Counted from the first letter of the stretch, positions 1 through 10,149 are shown. The stretch is 64,000 nt of DNA from Roseiflexus sp034432635 (GCA_034432635.1 DAOUBK010000073.1:21905-85904), one strand, 5' to 3'. The notes: a model not told the origin generated them from the letters alone. A program made the numbers and translations.

Positions 1-1
1 G

Positions 2-2479
2 CAGACGGCGCTTGCTGACCTGGGAGCAGCGCTGGCTGCGACTCAATCGGCGGTAGCGGTGCTGCCGACCGAACAGCAGGCGAGTGCGCAAACTGCGCTT
101 GCCCAGGAGTTTCAGGCAACCGTGGTTTCATTATCGGCAGCACAGACCGCGAATGCGCAGGCGCTCGCGGCAACGAATGCAGCAATCGAGGCGCAACTGG
201 CGCAAACTGCCGTAGCACAAAATGTGACTGCCACACCTGAACAGGCGTCAACTGTCGGTGCGCCAACTCCTACCGTGCGACTGACGGCGACAACGGCGCC
301 GAGCGCTACAGCCTCGCCGCGCTCGACGGCAGCGTCGGCGCCATCGGCGACACCCGTTGCGCAACCGACGACGGTCGCAGTTGCCGGCGCTGAAGCCGAA
401 CCTTCCACAATCGCGTTTGGCAGCATCAAGAAGGGGACTACCAGTGCGCCGCGCACGCTGTTGCTGAAGAATACCGGCACTGCACCGCTGACCATCGACG
501 AGATTGTGATTGGCGGCGTTCATGCAGCAGAGTTCGCGCGGGTGGTTGGCGGCGCCGATAACTGTGGTGCGTTACTGGCGCCCGGCGCATCGTGTACGAT
601 CACGCTGACCTTCACACCGTCCGCCGCCGGTCAGCGCACCGGTCAGTTGCGGATCGAGAATTCGTCTGCTGGCGGGGTTGTGCTGGTGAGCCTGTCTGGC
701 AGGGGAACAGAGATTCCGGAGGTGGCGTCGATTGTGCGTGTCGGCAGCAGCCCAACCAACGCTGCCAGCGTTCAGTTTCAGGTCAATTTCAGCGAACCTG
801 TGAAAGGTGTCACGACTGCTAACTTCAGCGTGGTCATCCTTGGCGGCGTAGTTGGCGCCGGTATCGCTGCGGTATCGCCCGCCAGCAGCGCCTCGACCAA
901 TCAGTGGACGGTCACGGTCAATGTCGGCGGCGGGAACAAGACCATTCGTCTCGATTTCGTGAATAGTAACGGCGTAGCCAACGCCGATGGCAATCAGGTG
1001 GAAAAACTTCCATTCAACGCCGGCGAGCAGTTCGTCATCGATACCACAGTGCCAACAGTTGCGCTTGGCAGTACACCGCCGTCGCTGACGAACAATCCGG
1101 CAGCGCCGTTCACCTTCAGTGGCAACGACGATGTTAGCTCCAGCGTGACTTTCGAGTGTCGCGTCGATGCTGCCAGTTTTGCGCCATGCACCAGCCCGTT
1201 TACTCCTGCCGGTCTGGCTGACGGCAACCACACCTTCAATGTGCGCGCCCGCGATCAGGCGGGGAATGTCAGTGCACCGGCGTCGTACACCTGGACGGTT
1301 GATACCACCCCGCCGGATACGACGATGACGGGTGGCCCTGCCAACAGCAGCACAAGCGGACTAACCGTGACTTTTACGTTTTCATCCGAAGCCGGTGCAA
1401 CCTTCCAGTGCCGCATAGATTCGGGAACGTTCAGTGCCTGCACCAGCCCATTCACGGTGACCGGTCTTACCGATGGTTCTCACACCTTCCACGTGCGTGC
1501 CGTCGATACGGTAGGGAACATCGACCCGACTCCGGCGACGCGCACCTGGACGGTGGATGCCACGCCGCCGGATACGACGATGACGGGTGGACCGACCGGC
1601 GTTATCAGTGCCACAAGCGTTACGTTTACGTTTACTTCGACCGAAACCGGTTCGACGTTCCAGTGCCGGTTGAATACCGGATCATTCACGAGTTGCACCA
1701 GTCCGCACACAATCAGCGGGTTGTCGAATGGTCCGCAGACGTTTGAAGTGCGCGCGATCGATGCGGTCAATAATATCGATCCAACTCCGGCGACGCGCAC
1801 CTGGACGGTGGACGCTCTACCGCCAGCCGTTACCAGTGTGACATCGACGACGCCGAACGACGTTTACGGTATCGGCGCGACTATTAACGTGACAGTCAAC
1901 TTTAACGAGTCGGTGACGCTGACCGGTGGTTCCCTGCAGGTAAGCCTCAACAGCGGGACAACGGTCACCATCGCACCATTCAGCGGCATCAGCGCCAGTG
2001 GCGCCTACGTGGTCGGCGCCGGTCAGAACGCTGCTGATCTCGACTCCCTTTCGTTGACGCTGACCGCTGGCGCAACCTTACGTGATGCGGCGGGCAACAA
2101 TGCCATCCTGACCATTCCAACAGGTCAATCGCTGGCGAATTTGCACGATATCGTGATCGATACAACTGCGCCTGCTCCACCAGCTGTGACCAACCCAATC
2201 ACCGATACGACGGTACCTTCCACCACGACGGCACTTAACATAACAGGTGACGCGGAGGCGAACAGCCTGGTTCAGGTATGGAATGATGGAAACAACAATG
2301 GTACGATCGATACAGGCGAGACGGTTGCCGCCTTTCTACAACTGACCGGCGGCAATACGAGTTTCAGCATCCCCTTGTCGCTGACAACCGGCGCCAACAA
2401 CTTCGTCGTGACCGCAACCGACGCGGCGAGCAATCGCTCATTGCCGACCGATGTGCCGACGATTACCCGGAGTCCGTAA
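2..2479 (+). CDS. Exported multi-Ig-domain protein, 3' portion (5' end outside window)
   Basis: The reading frame is already open at base 2 and no convincing start with a ribosome site is seen, so this is the C-terminal part of a longer protein. It opens with an Ala/Gln/Thr-rich segment (bases 2-230) that looks like an extended linker or weak coiled coil, then a Thr/Pro/Ala-rich spacer. A choice-of-anchor-D-like beta domain follows at about 400-705, then a bacterial Ig-like domain with an FSEPV motif at about 720-1050. Three near-identical Ig repeats lie at about 1060-1815, each with a paired-Cys pattern (FxCRxD...FxxCxSP) and a closing TWTVD motif. Two more Ig-like domains finish the protein. 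There is no catalytic motif. A surface or adhesion role is inferred from the architecture alone. The following pseudokinase/FHA gene starts 54 bases downstream. Confidence 0.8.
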   Translation, partial: QTALADLGAALAATQSAVAVLPTEQQASAQTALAQEFQATVVSLSAAQTANAQALAATNAAIEAQLAQTAVAQNVTATPEQASTVGAPTPTVRLTATTAPSATASPRSTAASAPSATPVAQPTTVAVAGAEAEPSTIAFGSIKKGTTSAPRTLLLKNTGTAPLTIDEIVIGGVHAAEFARVVGGADNCGALLAPGASCTITLTFTPSAAGQRTGQLRIENSSAGGVVLVSLSGRGTEIPEVASIVRVGSSPTNAASVQFQVNFSEPVKGVTTANFSVVILGGVVGAGIAAVSPASSASTNQWTVTVNVGGGNKTIRLDFVNSNGVANADGNQVEKLPFNAGEQFVIDTTVPTVALGSTPPSLTNNPAAPFTFSGNDDVSSSVTFECRVDAASFAPCTSPFTPAGLADGNHTFNVRARDQAGNVSAPASYTWTVDTTPPDTTMTGGPANSSTSGLTVTFTFSSEAGATFQCRIDSGTFSACTSPFTVTGLTDGSHTFHVRAVDTVGNIDPTPATRTWTVDATPPDTTMTGGPTGVISATSVTFTFTSTETGSTFQCRLNTGSFTSCTSPHTISGLSNGPQTFEVRAIDAVNNIDPTPATRTWTVDALPPAVTSVTSTTPNDVYGIGATINVTVNFNESVTLTGGSLQVSLNSGTTVTIAPFSGISASGAYVVGAGQNAADLDSLSLTLTAGATLRDAAGNNAILTIPTGQSLANLHDIVIDTTAPAPPAVTNPITDTTVPSTTTALNITGDAEANSLVQVWNDGNNNGTIDTGETVAAFLQLTGGNTSFSIPLSLTTGANNFVVTATDAASNRSLPTDVPTITRSP

Positions 2480-2533
2480 CGTGCTGCGTGATATAATGAA
2501 GTATCTTCCTGTTTCCTGACGAAAGTCGCTACC

Positions 2534-5500
2534 ATGCCTGACTCCGCAGCAAATGAGCAGACAATTGGTGCATATCGCCTGGAAGAGGAGATCGCCGCCG
2601 ACGGCGCAGGTGTCGTCTATCGCGCGCGTCATCTTCCTACCGCTCAACCGGTAGCGATCCGCATGCTGCCGCCCGACATGGTTACAGCGCCCGATTTCCG
2701 TGAGCGCTTCGAGCGTGAGATGCGGACGGCAGCGGCGCTCTACCATCCGCACATTACCGAACTGTACGAGTTTCGGATCAGCGAGGGGCGCGCGTTCATT
2801 GTTAGCGAACTTCCATCCGACGGGTTTCTGCGTGATGCCATCCGGCGGCGCATGCTGCCGCTGCGCCTGAGCGTCGAACTGGCGCGTCAGGCGGCAGTTG
2901 GGTTGAGTGTGGCGCATGCCCGTGGTGTCGTTCACGGAGCGCTTACGCCCGAACGATGTGCACTCTTCGCCGGACCCGGCGGCAGCTACCTGCTGAAAGT
3001 CAGCGATTTTGGCATTGCGCGTTTGATTGCTCCGGTTGCTGCCGTTCCCGCCGTCTACCAGGCACCGGAACTGCGCGCCGGCGGCGATCCGGATCCATCT
3101 GCCGATTGTTATGCGCTGGGCGCCATGCTGTACGAGATGATCGTCGGCTCGCCACCGCCGCCGACCAGCATTCCACCGTTGCGCACACTGCGCCCCGAGG
3201 CGCCGGCTAACCTCGAGGCGCTGGTTGCACGTTGCCTGGCATCCGATCCGTCGCAGCGCTTCGGTCAGATGAGCGAACTGGCAGAGGCGCTGGGTGCACT
3301 GGTTGTAGCAATGGGGGAGCAATCGTCGGTTGCTGCCGCCGACGAACCGACGGTCATCGAGCAACGTGCTATCGCCGATGATGTGACAGTCGCGGCGCAT
3401 GCGTTTGCTTCCATGCCCGACGACATGAAGCTCATCGCGCCGGTGCCGTCGGGTGAGGGTGCCGATGCGCCTGAGAGGAGTCGCGCACCGGGCCACGAAG
3501 ACACGCCACGGGAGGAGGGTACGCCGCCAGAGGTGGCTGACGATGTGACAGTGATTGCGCCGGTGGTGGCGGGTGCGCCGTCGGGAGTGGTTGCCGACGC
3601 GCCGCAGGGAAGTCGTGCATCGGACCGCGAGGCGACGCAAGAGGAAGTGGCTGATGACGTGATGGTGATTGCGCCGGTGGTGGTGGTGGGTACGCCGCCA
3701 GAGGTGGCTGACGATGTGACGGTGATTGCGCCGGTGGTGGCGGGTGCACCGTCGAGTGCGGTTGCCGACGCGACTGCTGCTCTGCTCGCGGACACAGCAT
3801 CCGACGAAGGATTGACAGTTCTTCCGTCCCCCTCGGTCACGCCACAACAACCGTCGGCAAGGGCTGATGTTGCAGCAGAAGCGCCGTCGGTTGTTCCGCC
3901 CGACGAAGCGGTTACCATTCTCCCTGAATCAGCGCCAGCTATCAGCACGCCGCTGCCTCAGGTTTCAGCCACCCAATCGCTGATGGTTGCCACGCCGCCG
4001 CCCGGATTCCCGGCTCTGCCTCCACCTTCGAGCATGCCTCAGGTGCAACTGCTCGATAATGCCGGCGCCCCGCTGCGTGTTATCAGTCTGACCGGCGACG
4101 GTCTGGCGATTGGCAGAGCGGAGTCCAATGATCTGCAGTTGCCCGATGATACTGTTTCCGAAGAGCATGCATTCATCGATTGGGATGGGCGGCAGGTGAC
4201 GATCACCGACCTGGGTTCAAAGAATGGCACCTTTGTCGCCGGTGTGTGTTTGCCGCCACAGGAGCGGTATCCATGGCAGGGGGGCGCTCCGGTGCGTATA
4301 GGGGTCTACTGGTTGCGTTTGATTCCACCGCTGGTGCAGGCGGCGAGCATGGTGGTGCCGGTAGCCTATGGCATTCCCGCTCCCGAAGCGGTAGCCGCAC
4401 CGCCGCAGACGGCTGGCGCACCACCTCCCCGCACTCCTGCTCCGGTCACCCCGAGCTTTGATGCGCCTGTCATTCCCCCGACTGCTGCGCCGCCGTCTCA
4501 GGCAGGCATTACCCAGATGCCCGCGCCCGGAACTCCACAGAGCGCTTCACCACAGTCGCCCATCCAGCCGACCGGCGGCAGTCGCACCGGTGGGGTTGGC
4601 GTGACGCAACCGCCGCTCAGTTCCAACCGCTACGGTGTCGAACTCGAACAGGATGTAATGACGCTGACTCCCGGCATGCCGGCTGTGCTACGGATGACCC
4701 TGCACAACTATAGCGATAGTGTCGATCATCTGCGGGTCGAAGTACAGGGTGTGCCCGAAACCTGGATCCAGGGTCCGACCCCTGAGCCGCAATTGTTGCC
4801 GAACGGGCGCGCGCCGGTGGCGCTCAACATTAATGTGCCGCGCACGCCGGAGAACCGCGCCGGTCCTTATCCGGTCACCATCTATGCCCGCTCACGGAGC
4901 CGCCCCAATGAAGCTGGCGCCGCTCAGGCGACTTGGAGCGTTCAGGCGTTCACCGAGCATCGGTTGGAATTGAAACCGCGCCGCGCTGCCGGATGGCGCA
5001 AAGCCCACTATAACCTGACTCTCACGAATGCGGGAAATGTGCCGATGCGCTATACCCTGGTCGGTGAAGACGATGAGCAGGCGCTGTCGTTCAATGTGGG
5101 CGAGGCACCGGTTGCGCTCGAACCCAGCGCTGCGTACAAACATCGCCTGACGGTGCAGGGACCGATCCGCTGGCTCGGTTCGTCGCAACCGCGCAGTTTC
5201 TCGGTTCAGGCGCGCACCGAGAAACGTTCGGAGACTCAAACCTCATCGGCGCAGTTCATCCAGCGAGCGCTGATCCCGACCTGGCTCATTCCGCTGGCGC
5301 TACTGGCATTTCTGGCTATCCTCTATTTTGTCACTCTACCGCCGGTTATTCGCAACCCGCGCTTTGAGCGATCACCACAGATTGCAGGTCAGCCGGCGCG
5401 CCTGATCTATGAAATCGATAATGCGCAGCGCGTCGAACTGTTGCCGCTCGGCGTCCTGGCACCCGCCGACTCTGGTCGCCGCACCTTTGAGTTTCTCGAT

Positions 5501-6085
5501 GCGACGGCAATTCCTCCCGATCTGAGCATTCTGGCGATCAGTCGGTTTGGCATTCGCGCGGAGGCGTCGGTGGCGGTTGCCGTGGTAACGCCAACACCGA
5601 CGCCAGAACCGACTGCCACTCCGCCGCCGCCGACCGTTCAACCAACGCCTGAGACTTTGCCTGCGCCGACCGAAGCGCCGCCCGTTCCGCCGCCTGCGCC
5701 GCCCCCGGTGACAACACCAACGCCGGAGGTGTCACTGGCGGAACTGGTGCGCCTCGAATGTCGCTCAGGGGAACGCATTGTGCTCACCGGTGCAGGACCA
5801 CCGCGCGAGTCGTTCCTGCTCTACTTTGGACGGCGTGCAGTGAGCGGCGGTAGTGTCGCACCCAATGGCATCTATCGCATCGAAATGCTGATCGGACCAG
5901 AACGACCCGGCGAGTATCCCGTGAGTGTCCGGTTGCGGCTTGGTGACCGTCCCCTACCGATACGCACCTATCAGTACGGCGCCGACCGGTTGATCAACCT
6001 GAGCGATGCTTCACCGACCGCTGTGACAACAGAACTTCTGTGCGTTGTCCAGCGTGCTGAACCGACGCCAACGATTGCGCCGTAG
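2534..6085 (+). CDS. Membrane-anchored Ser/Thr pseudokinase with FHA domain
   Basis: The 1183-residue protein has a protein-kinase fold at residues 13-265. The VAIK lysine is Arg43. The HRD catalytic loop reads H134-G135-A136, so the catalytic Asp is missing, and the loop Lys and Asn are Thr138 and Arg141. DFG (158-160) and APE (177-179) remain. This predicts a pseudokinase. A low-complexity Val/Ala/Asp/Pro linker with an imperfectly repeated ADDVTVIAPVV motif follows. An FHA phosphothreonine-binding domain lies at about 503-597 (GRAESNDLQLPD...SEEHA...GSKNGTF). Then come a proline-rich linker, an Ig-like region (about 695-905), one membrane segment (about 914-937) and a Pro/Thr-rich segment ending in a small beta domain. 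A signalling scaffold is inferred. The start ATG follows the previous gene closely and the kinase fold begins soon after it. Confidence 0.88.
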   Translation: MPDSAANEQTIGAYRLEEEIAADGAGVVYRARHLPTAQPVAIRMLPPDMVTAPDFRERFEREMRTAAALYHPHITELYEFRISEGRAFIVSELPSDGFLRDAIRRRMLPLRLSVELARQAAVGLSVAHARGVVHGALTPERCALFAGPGGSYLLKVSDFGIARLIAPVAAVPAVYQAPELRAGGDPDPSADCYALGAMLYEMIVGSPPPPTSIPPLRTLRPEAPANLEALVARCLASDPSQRFGQMSELAEALGALVVAMGEQSSVAAADEPTVIEQRAIADDVTVAAHAFASMPDDMKLIAPVPSGEGADAPERSRAPGHEDTPREEGTPPEVADDVTVIAPVVAGAPSGVVADAPQGSRASDREATQEEVADDVMVIAPVVVVGTPPEVADDVTVIAPVVAGAPSSAVADATAALLADTASDEGLTVLPSPSVTPQQPSARADVAAEAPSVVPPDEAVTILPESAPAISTPLPQVSATQSLMVATPPPGFPALPPPSSMPQVQLLDNAGAPLRVISLTGDGLAIGRAESNDLQLPDDTVSEEHAFIDWDGRQVTITDLGSKNGTFVAGVCLPPQERYPWQGGAPVRIGVYWLRLIPPLVQAASMVVPVAYGIPAPEAVAAPPQTAGAPPPRTPAPVTPSFDAPVIPPTAAPPSQAGITQMPAPGTPQSASPQSPIQPTGGSRTGGVGVTQPPLSSNRYGVELEQDVMTLTPGMPAVLRMTLHNYSDSVDHLRVEVQGVPETWIQGPTPEPQLLPNGRAPVALNINVPRTPENRAGPYPVTIYARSRSRPNEAGAAQATWSVQAFTEHRLELKPRRAAGWRKAHYNLTLTNAGNVPMRYTLVGEDDEQALSFNVGEAPVALEPSAAYKHRLTVQGPIRWLGSSQPRSFSVQARTEKRSETQTSSAQFIQRALIPTWLIPLALLAFLAILYFVTLPPVIRNPRFERSPQIAGQPARLIYEIDNAQRVELLPLGVLAPADSGRRTFEFLDATAIPPDLSILAISRFGIRAEASVAVAVVTPTPTPEPTATPPPPTVQPTPETLPAPTEAPPVPPPAPPPVTTPTPEVSLAELVRLECRSGERIVLTGAGPPRESFLLYFGRRAVSGGSVAPNGIYRIEMLIGPERPGEYPVSVRLRLGDRPLPIRTYQYGADRLINLSDASPTAVTTELLCVVQRAEPTPTIAP
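3530..3760 (+). repeat. Imperfect in-gene repeat encoding EVADDVTVIAPVV units
   Basis: Within the pseudokinase linker a block of about 54 bases beginning gaggtggctgacgatgtgac at 3530 recurs nearly exactly at 3701. A more diverged copy begins near 3647. The encoded units read (E)VADDVTVIAPVVAGAPS. Copies at 3530 and 3701 are closer to each other than to the middle one, which suggests a recent duplication or gene conversion. Confidence 0.8.
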
Positions 6086-6092
6086 CAGTCGG

Positions 6093-7391
6093 TCACTGCT
6101 CTGGGTAGGCTTCGAGTGTCTCTTTGACCGCTGCCAGGAACGCATCGGCAGTGGCGCCATCACAGGCACGATGGTCGAACGTGAGCGACAGATAACACAT
6201 CGGACGGACGACGATCGCATCACTCCCCTGATGGGTGATAACCACTGGACGCCTGACAATCGCACCGACGCCAAGAATACCGCTCTGCCCGCGATTGAGT
6301 ATCGGCGTTGCGAACAGGCTCCCGCCGACGCCATGATTGGAAATGGTGAACGTGCCGCCTTCGGTATCGTCCGGCTGTAACCGGCGCATACGCGCACGTT
6401 CGGTCAGGTCGTTCAGCATGCGTGCAATCCCCGCCAGGCTTTTCTCGTCGGCATCGCGCAATACCGGTACGATCAGCCCATCGTCGAGCGCAACCGCGAC
6501 TCCGATATGAATACGTCGGTAGGTGATAATGCCCTCGTCGGTGAAACGGGAATTCAGTGCCGGAACACGGCGTAACGCGGTTGCAACCGCCTGCACTATG
6601 TAAGCGGTGACCGTCAGACGAATCCCCTGCTGCTCGAATGAGCTACGGTGACGCTCACGATGCGCCAGCACCTGCTCCATATCGACCTCGAAGACGGTCG
6701 TTGCCTGTGGTGCATCGCGGAGGGAGCGCACCATGTGGTCGGCGATCACGCGGCGCATGGCTGTCAACGGCGTGAGGATGGCATCGTCGGGCAGCGGTTG
6801 AGCGACGGTGGCGCGCGGCGGCGGCGCGGCCGATGTGGGTGGCGGTGGTGGCGGTGCGACCGGTACAGGCGGAGGTGGTGGCGGTGCAACCGGTGTGGGT
6901 GGCGGTGTGGCGACGGTCTTCTGTCGCTCCTCGATGTAGCGCAGCACATCCTTCTTGCTGACGCGTCCACCGGTGCCGGTGCCGCGAATCTGGCTCAGAT
7001 CGATGCCGTACTCGGCGGCGAGACGGGCAACAACCGGCGTAATCGGCGGACCGTCGGTGCGGCGCGAGCGTGCCGGTTCTGGCGTCACCGTCGTCACTGT
7101 CGTTGCCGTCGTCCCGGCGCCTGGTTCTGGAGCGCTACTCACTGCCGCTTCGCTCGCTTCACCAACCCGGGCGATCAATGTACCGACCGGCACGGTGGCG
7201 CCTTCCGGCACAGCGATCTCGAGCAGGACGCCACTTGTGATCGATGTTACCTCGGTCGAGACCTTATCCGTTTCGACTTCTACCAGCGCTTCGTATCGCT
7301 CGACGCGGTCGCCGACACGCTTGAGCCAGCGCCCGATCGTCGCTTCGGTCATACTTTCGCCGATCTGCGGCAAAACAATATCAACCGCCAT
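6093..7391 (-). CDS. Dihydrolipoamide acyltransferase, E2 of a 2-oxoacid dehydrogenase complex
   Basis: This 432-residue E2 transfers acyl groups from a lipoyl arm to CoA. The ATG at 7391 is chosen over an upstream in-frame codon because it begins MAVDIVLPQIGESM, the canonical lipoyl-domain start, and an AGGA site precedes it. The lipoyl domain carries the modified lysine at about residue 43 (ETDKVST). A peripheral-subunit-binding domain lies at about 117-155 (PVVARLAAEYGIDL...GRVSKKD). A strongly Pro-rich linker leads to the catalytic domain, with the active-site DHRxxDG motif near residue 409. No E1 or E3 gene is adjacent, so pyruvate, 2-oxoglutarate and branched-chain complexes cannot be told apart. 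It is convergent with the pseudokinase gene, whose end is 7 bases away. Confidence 0.9.
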   Translation of the reverse strand: MAVDIVLPQIGESMTEATIGRWLKRVGDRVERYEALVEVETDKVSTEVTSITSGVLLEIAVPEGATVPVGTLIARVGEASEAAVSSAPEPGAGTTATTVTTVTPEPARSRRTDGPPITPVVARLAAEYGIDLSQIRGTGTGGRVSKKDVLRYIEERQKTVATPPPTPVAPPPPPPVPVAPPPPPPTSAAPPPRATVAQPLPDDAILTPLTAMRRVIADHMVRSLRDAPQATTVFEVDMEQVLAHRERHRSSFEQQGIRLTVTAYIVQAVATALRRVPALNSRFTDEGIITYRRIHIGVAVALDDGLIVPVLRDADEKSLAGIARMLNDLTERARMRRLQPDDTEGGTFTISNHGVGGSLFATPILNRGQSGILGVGAIVRRPVVITHQGSDAIVVRPMCYLSLTFDHRACDGATADAFLAAVKETLEAYPEQ

Positions 7392-7863
7392 GGTCGCATT
7401 CCTGGAGATTACAAATGCGTATGGTGACCGCGGATTGGAGGTGCGCACTAGAAAACATTATATCAGAAGAGCGAGGGCGGCGATCAGGGTGCGGCAGTTA
7501 CTGCTGCACTTTCCACATTCGACGCCTAAAACTTTGTGCCTCTCGCCAGGAGTGTGTGATGCACGTTTCTTCCCAAGGGATGCGGTATCTTCCGATCACA
7601 TTCATGCTGCACCGCGCATCCCAGGTACGCAAGCACCCGTCCTCGGCATCCACCGTGGCGTGCTTTGCCGCCGCTAGTCTCGGTCGAGCCGGGACGCAGG
7701 GAGAACCAGCAGGGACATCCCCTATGCTTGTGACCGGTAGCGCACGGACGCTTGTCTTCCATACGCCAGACAATGCGATCTGTGCATTTCTGCGTGCCCG
7801 ATCCTCGTGGGGCGGTGAAACAGGCAGGATGGTTCAGTCGAGCTTCGCAGTACATAACAGTCC
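7392..7863. other. Non-coding stretch, nothing recognised
   Basis: About 470 bases lie upstream of the E2 gene and beyond the stop of the amidase/peptidase gene. Open frames here read as shadow translations with no domain signature or ribosome site. A TATAAT-like hexamer on the minus strand at 7457-7462 could belong to the E2 promoter, but no matching -35 is evident. Confidence 0.5.
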
Positions 7864-9858
7864 CTAGGGTTGCAACACGGCAACCTCGAAATGCATCCCG
7901 TCGAGACGCGGAAAATGCCCACCCCAGTAGAATCCGAAGTGGCGCGCAATTGCTGCGAGTTCGCGTACTGATCCAGGCTGACCGACCAGCGCGGGAACGG
8001 CATTCAGACCGTTGAGGTTCGTGGCAGGATCGTAGTTGATGTCGAACGCGGTACCAAAGGCGTGATTGCTCAAGCTTTCGGCGGTGTCGTCCTTGCGTCC
8101 GCGAATGAAGCGTGGACTGTACGAACCATTCCAGATGATGACCCGATTGAGCAACCCGGCTTCTTCCCACGCCTGCCACAGGCGCAGCAGCTGGTTGACC
8201 GCCAGGCGATGCCAGCGGATCGCGCCATTGGCAGGCGCACCGCGAATGTTGCGCCCGATCAACTGGGGAATCTGCACGGTCACGATATTCTCCTGCTCCC
8301 ACGATCCAAGGATACGGATGCCATCTCTGTCGCGGCTCGGATCGGGCACGAACTCATACGCACCGAAGAGCGCCTGGCGCTGCGCTGCCGTCACCAGCGG
8401 CTTGAAATCGGGCGGTGGGGGCCACTGTGGACTGGCGCGGTCTCCCGGTGGCATTGGAAGACGACCGGTCAGCGCCTCGATCTGGCGGGTCACAGCCGAT
8501 CCGATCACCAGCGGCGATGTGGCAGACTTCGGTTTCCACTGCTCGACCTGCGGCGGCGCTGTCAGTTGACTCTGGCGTCTGACCGGTCCGTTACCGACGC
8601 GGTAGAGTGTGTCGAAGGCAAATACCTGGATGGTGAGCGTTACTCCCTGGAAATCCTTCTGGTACGCATCGGTCAGCGGTGCACCGATCCGGGCGGCGAT
8701 GGCAGCCTGATGGAAGGGCGAAGCCGGATCGAAATCAGCGCCGCTTGCTTTGTACATCTCAGCCCAGAGGAGGCTGGACAGTGGTCCCGCCGGCGTCTCA
8801 CTCAGTTTGCGCACATCATTCCAGCAGGTTTTCGTTTCTGGAGTGGCAACCGGCGTATACAGCACATCGCCGCAGAACACCTGCATCGAATACTGTTGCC
8901 CCTCGAGCGTTACGCGGTAACTTCCGCTCAATGGCGGACCGAGGCGTTGCTCAGCCGCTATACGGTGGAATGCCCAGCCTGGATTGAATTGCGTGTTCCC
9001 CTGTTTCGCGCGACTGCTGACGATCCCGGCGTCGAAACTCGATTTCAACAGCTCAAAGGCGAGCGTTCCAGGAGCAGGAAAGTTACCGGCGATCAGATCG
9101 CTGAGAGTCTGCACCTCAGCCCACTTTTCCCCTTCGTTGAACACGGTGTCGCGTGTAAAGTGCTGGTAGTTGTACTGTCGTTTGTTGACCGTCAACCAGG
9201 CGGATCGTGGCGAACTAGGGGCAATCGGTGCGCCGAAACCATTTCTGGCGGCGTGCAAATGAAATGCGGCGCCGATGTTGAAACCGCCAGAGCGTGCTGC
9301 CGTTTCATTCTGGAGGAAGAGCCAGAGCGCCCGCTGGCGTTCAGGTGTATCGTCGATCGCAGGCGCCCCCAGCAATGCTACAGGCAGCGCCTCCGGCAGC
9401 GGCGGCAGCGTAAAGGGAGAAAGTGTCCCATACGTAACACCCGGACGTGGCGGCGTCCAGTGCAGCAATGCCGCGTCTGCCAGCAGCCCGTGACGCTGCT
9501 GAATATCGAGTGTCAGGCGACGCAGTGCAATCACCTGCTCGCGTGATCGTGCCGCGCGCGGCGCGCCCTCGATAACGATACCGATGCTGATCCGGTCGAT
9601 ATTCCGTACTCGCCCGAGTTTTGCCAGCCCGCTATGGCGCGCCGCGCGCGCTTCGTCCACCAGTTGGGTGATGGTGCCGTTGACGCCAATGTGGTAGTGC
9701 GGCGAGCGCGTGCTTGCTCTGGCGCTCCATCGCGCGGTAGCCTGTTCCGCAGGAGATGGATCGTTGTGGAAGACGATCACAGCGATGGCAGCGCCGCGAC
9801 GCGATTCGGAAGCGGAAGGCGCTGCGGCTTGCCACTGAATGGGGAGTTGCTCACTCAT
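7864..9858 (-). CDS. Fused N-acetylmuramoyl-L-alanine amidase-like / M15 D-Ala-D-Ala peptidase-like protein
   Basis: The 664-residue protein joins two peptidoglycan-hydrolase folds. Residues about 20-170 resemble the amidase_2/PGRP fold, with an FHND zinc-ligand position and LLHWTPPRPG. The usual third ligand (Asp or Cys shortly after that motif) is not obvious, because the text continues GVTYG, so amidase activity is uncertain. The middle contains two related segments of about 85 residues (RLGPPLSGSY...QVFCGDVLYTP and RIGAPLTDAY...QVFAFDTLYRV). The C-terminal domain, about 530-664, is an M15/VanY-type peptidase with SNHAFGTAFDIN and GMHFEV zinc motifs. No signal peptide is visible, so export is unexplained. 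The start is ATG 9858. Confidence 0.8.
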   Translation of the reverse strand: MSEQLPIQWQAAAPSASESRRGAAIAVIVFHNDPSPAEQATARWSARASTRSPHYHIGVNGTITQLVDEARAARHSGLAKLGRVRNIDRISIGIVIEGAPRAARSREQVIALRRLTLDIQQRHGLLADAALLHWTPPRPGVTYGTLSPFTLPPLPEALPVALLGAPAIDDTPERQRALWLFLQNETAARSGGFNIGAAFHLHAARNGFGAPIAPSSPRSAWLTVNKRQYNYQHFTRDTVFNEGEKWAEVQTLSDLIAGNFPAPGTLAFELLKSSFDAGIVSSRAKQGNTQFNPGWAFHRIAAEQRLGPPLSGSYRVTLEGQQYSMQVFCGDVLYTPVATPETKTCWNDVRKLSETPAGPLSSLLWAEMYKASGADFDPASPFHQAAIAARIGAPLTDAYQKDFQGVTLTIQVFAFDTLYRVGNGPVRRQSQLTAPPQVEQWKPKSATSPLVIGSAVTRQIEALTGRLPMPPGDRASPQWPPPPDFKPLVTAAQRQALFGAYEFVPDPSRDRDGIRILGSWEQENIVTVQIPQLIGRNIRGAPANGAIRWHRLAVNQLLRLWQAWEEAGLLNRVIIWNGSYSPRFIRGRKDDTAESLSNHAFGTAFDINYDPATNLNGLNAVPALVGQPGSVRELAAIARHFGFYWGGHFPRLDGMHFEVAVLQP

Positions 9859-10149
9859 ACGTCACCTATCCCTCACACTGTGCCCGAATCCCATGCGCCT
9901 CAGTTCCCTGGCGACCGACGGAGGATGCCGCAATCGATGTCGGCACACGTCGGATGCAGCCCGAACCCCGTGCTGCTCATATCAAACCTAGTGGAACGTG
10001 CTGTACGGTACAGTTCGTTCCCCATCTGTGCGGTATGACACGGAGCGAGGACGTCTCGCCCTCCCTGGACAGTCCGACGACGAACAGAACGTCCGGGTAA
10101 CAATGCGTTTGTGGCGTTGCCATGCGCAATCCACGACTCTGTTTGCCTC

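Noticed and set aside
7526..8302. Minus-strand frame overlapping the peptidase 3' end
   Set aside because: Its conserved part is out of frame with the well-supported M15 domain, and the remainder shows no family pattern.
8062..9546. A 494-codon open frame on the plus strand
   Set aside because: It lies opposite the amidase/peptidase gene, has no domain signature, and is Arg/Cys/Gln-rich as expected of an antisense shadow in GC-rich DNA.
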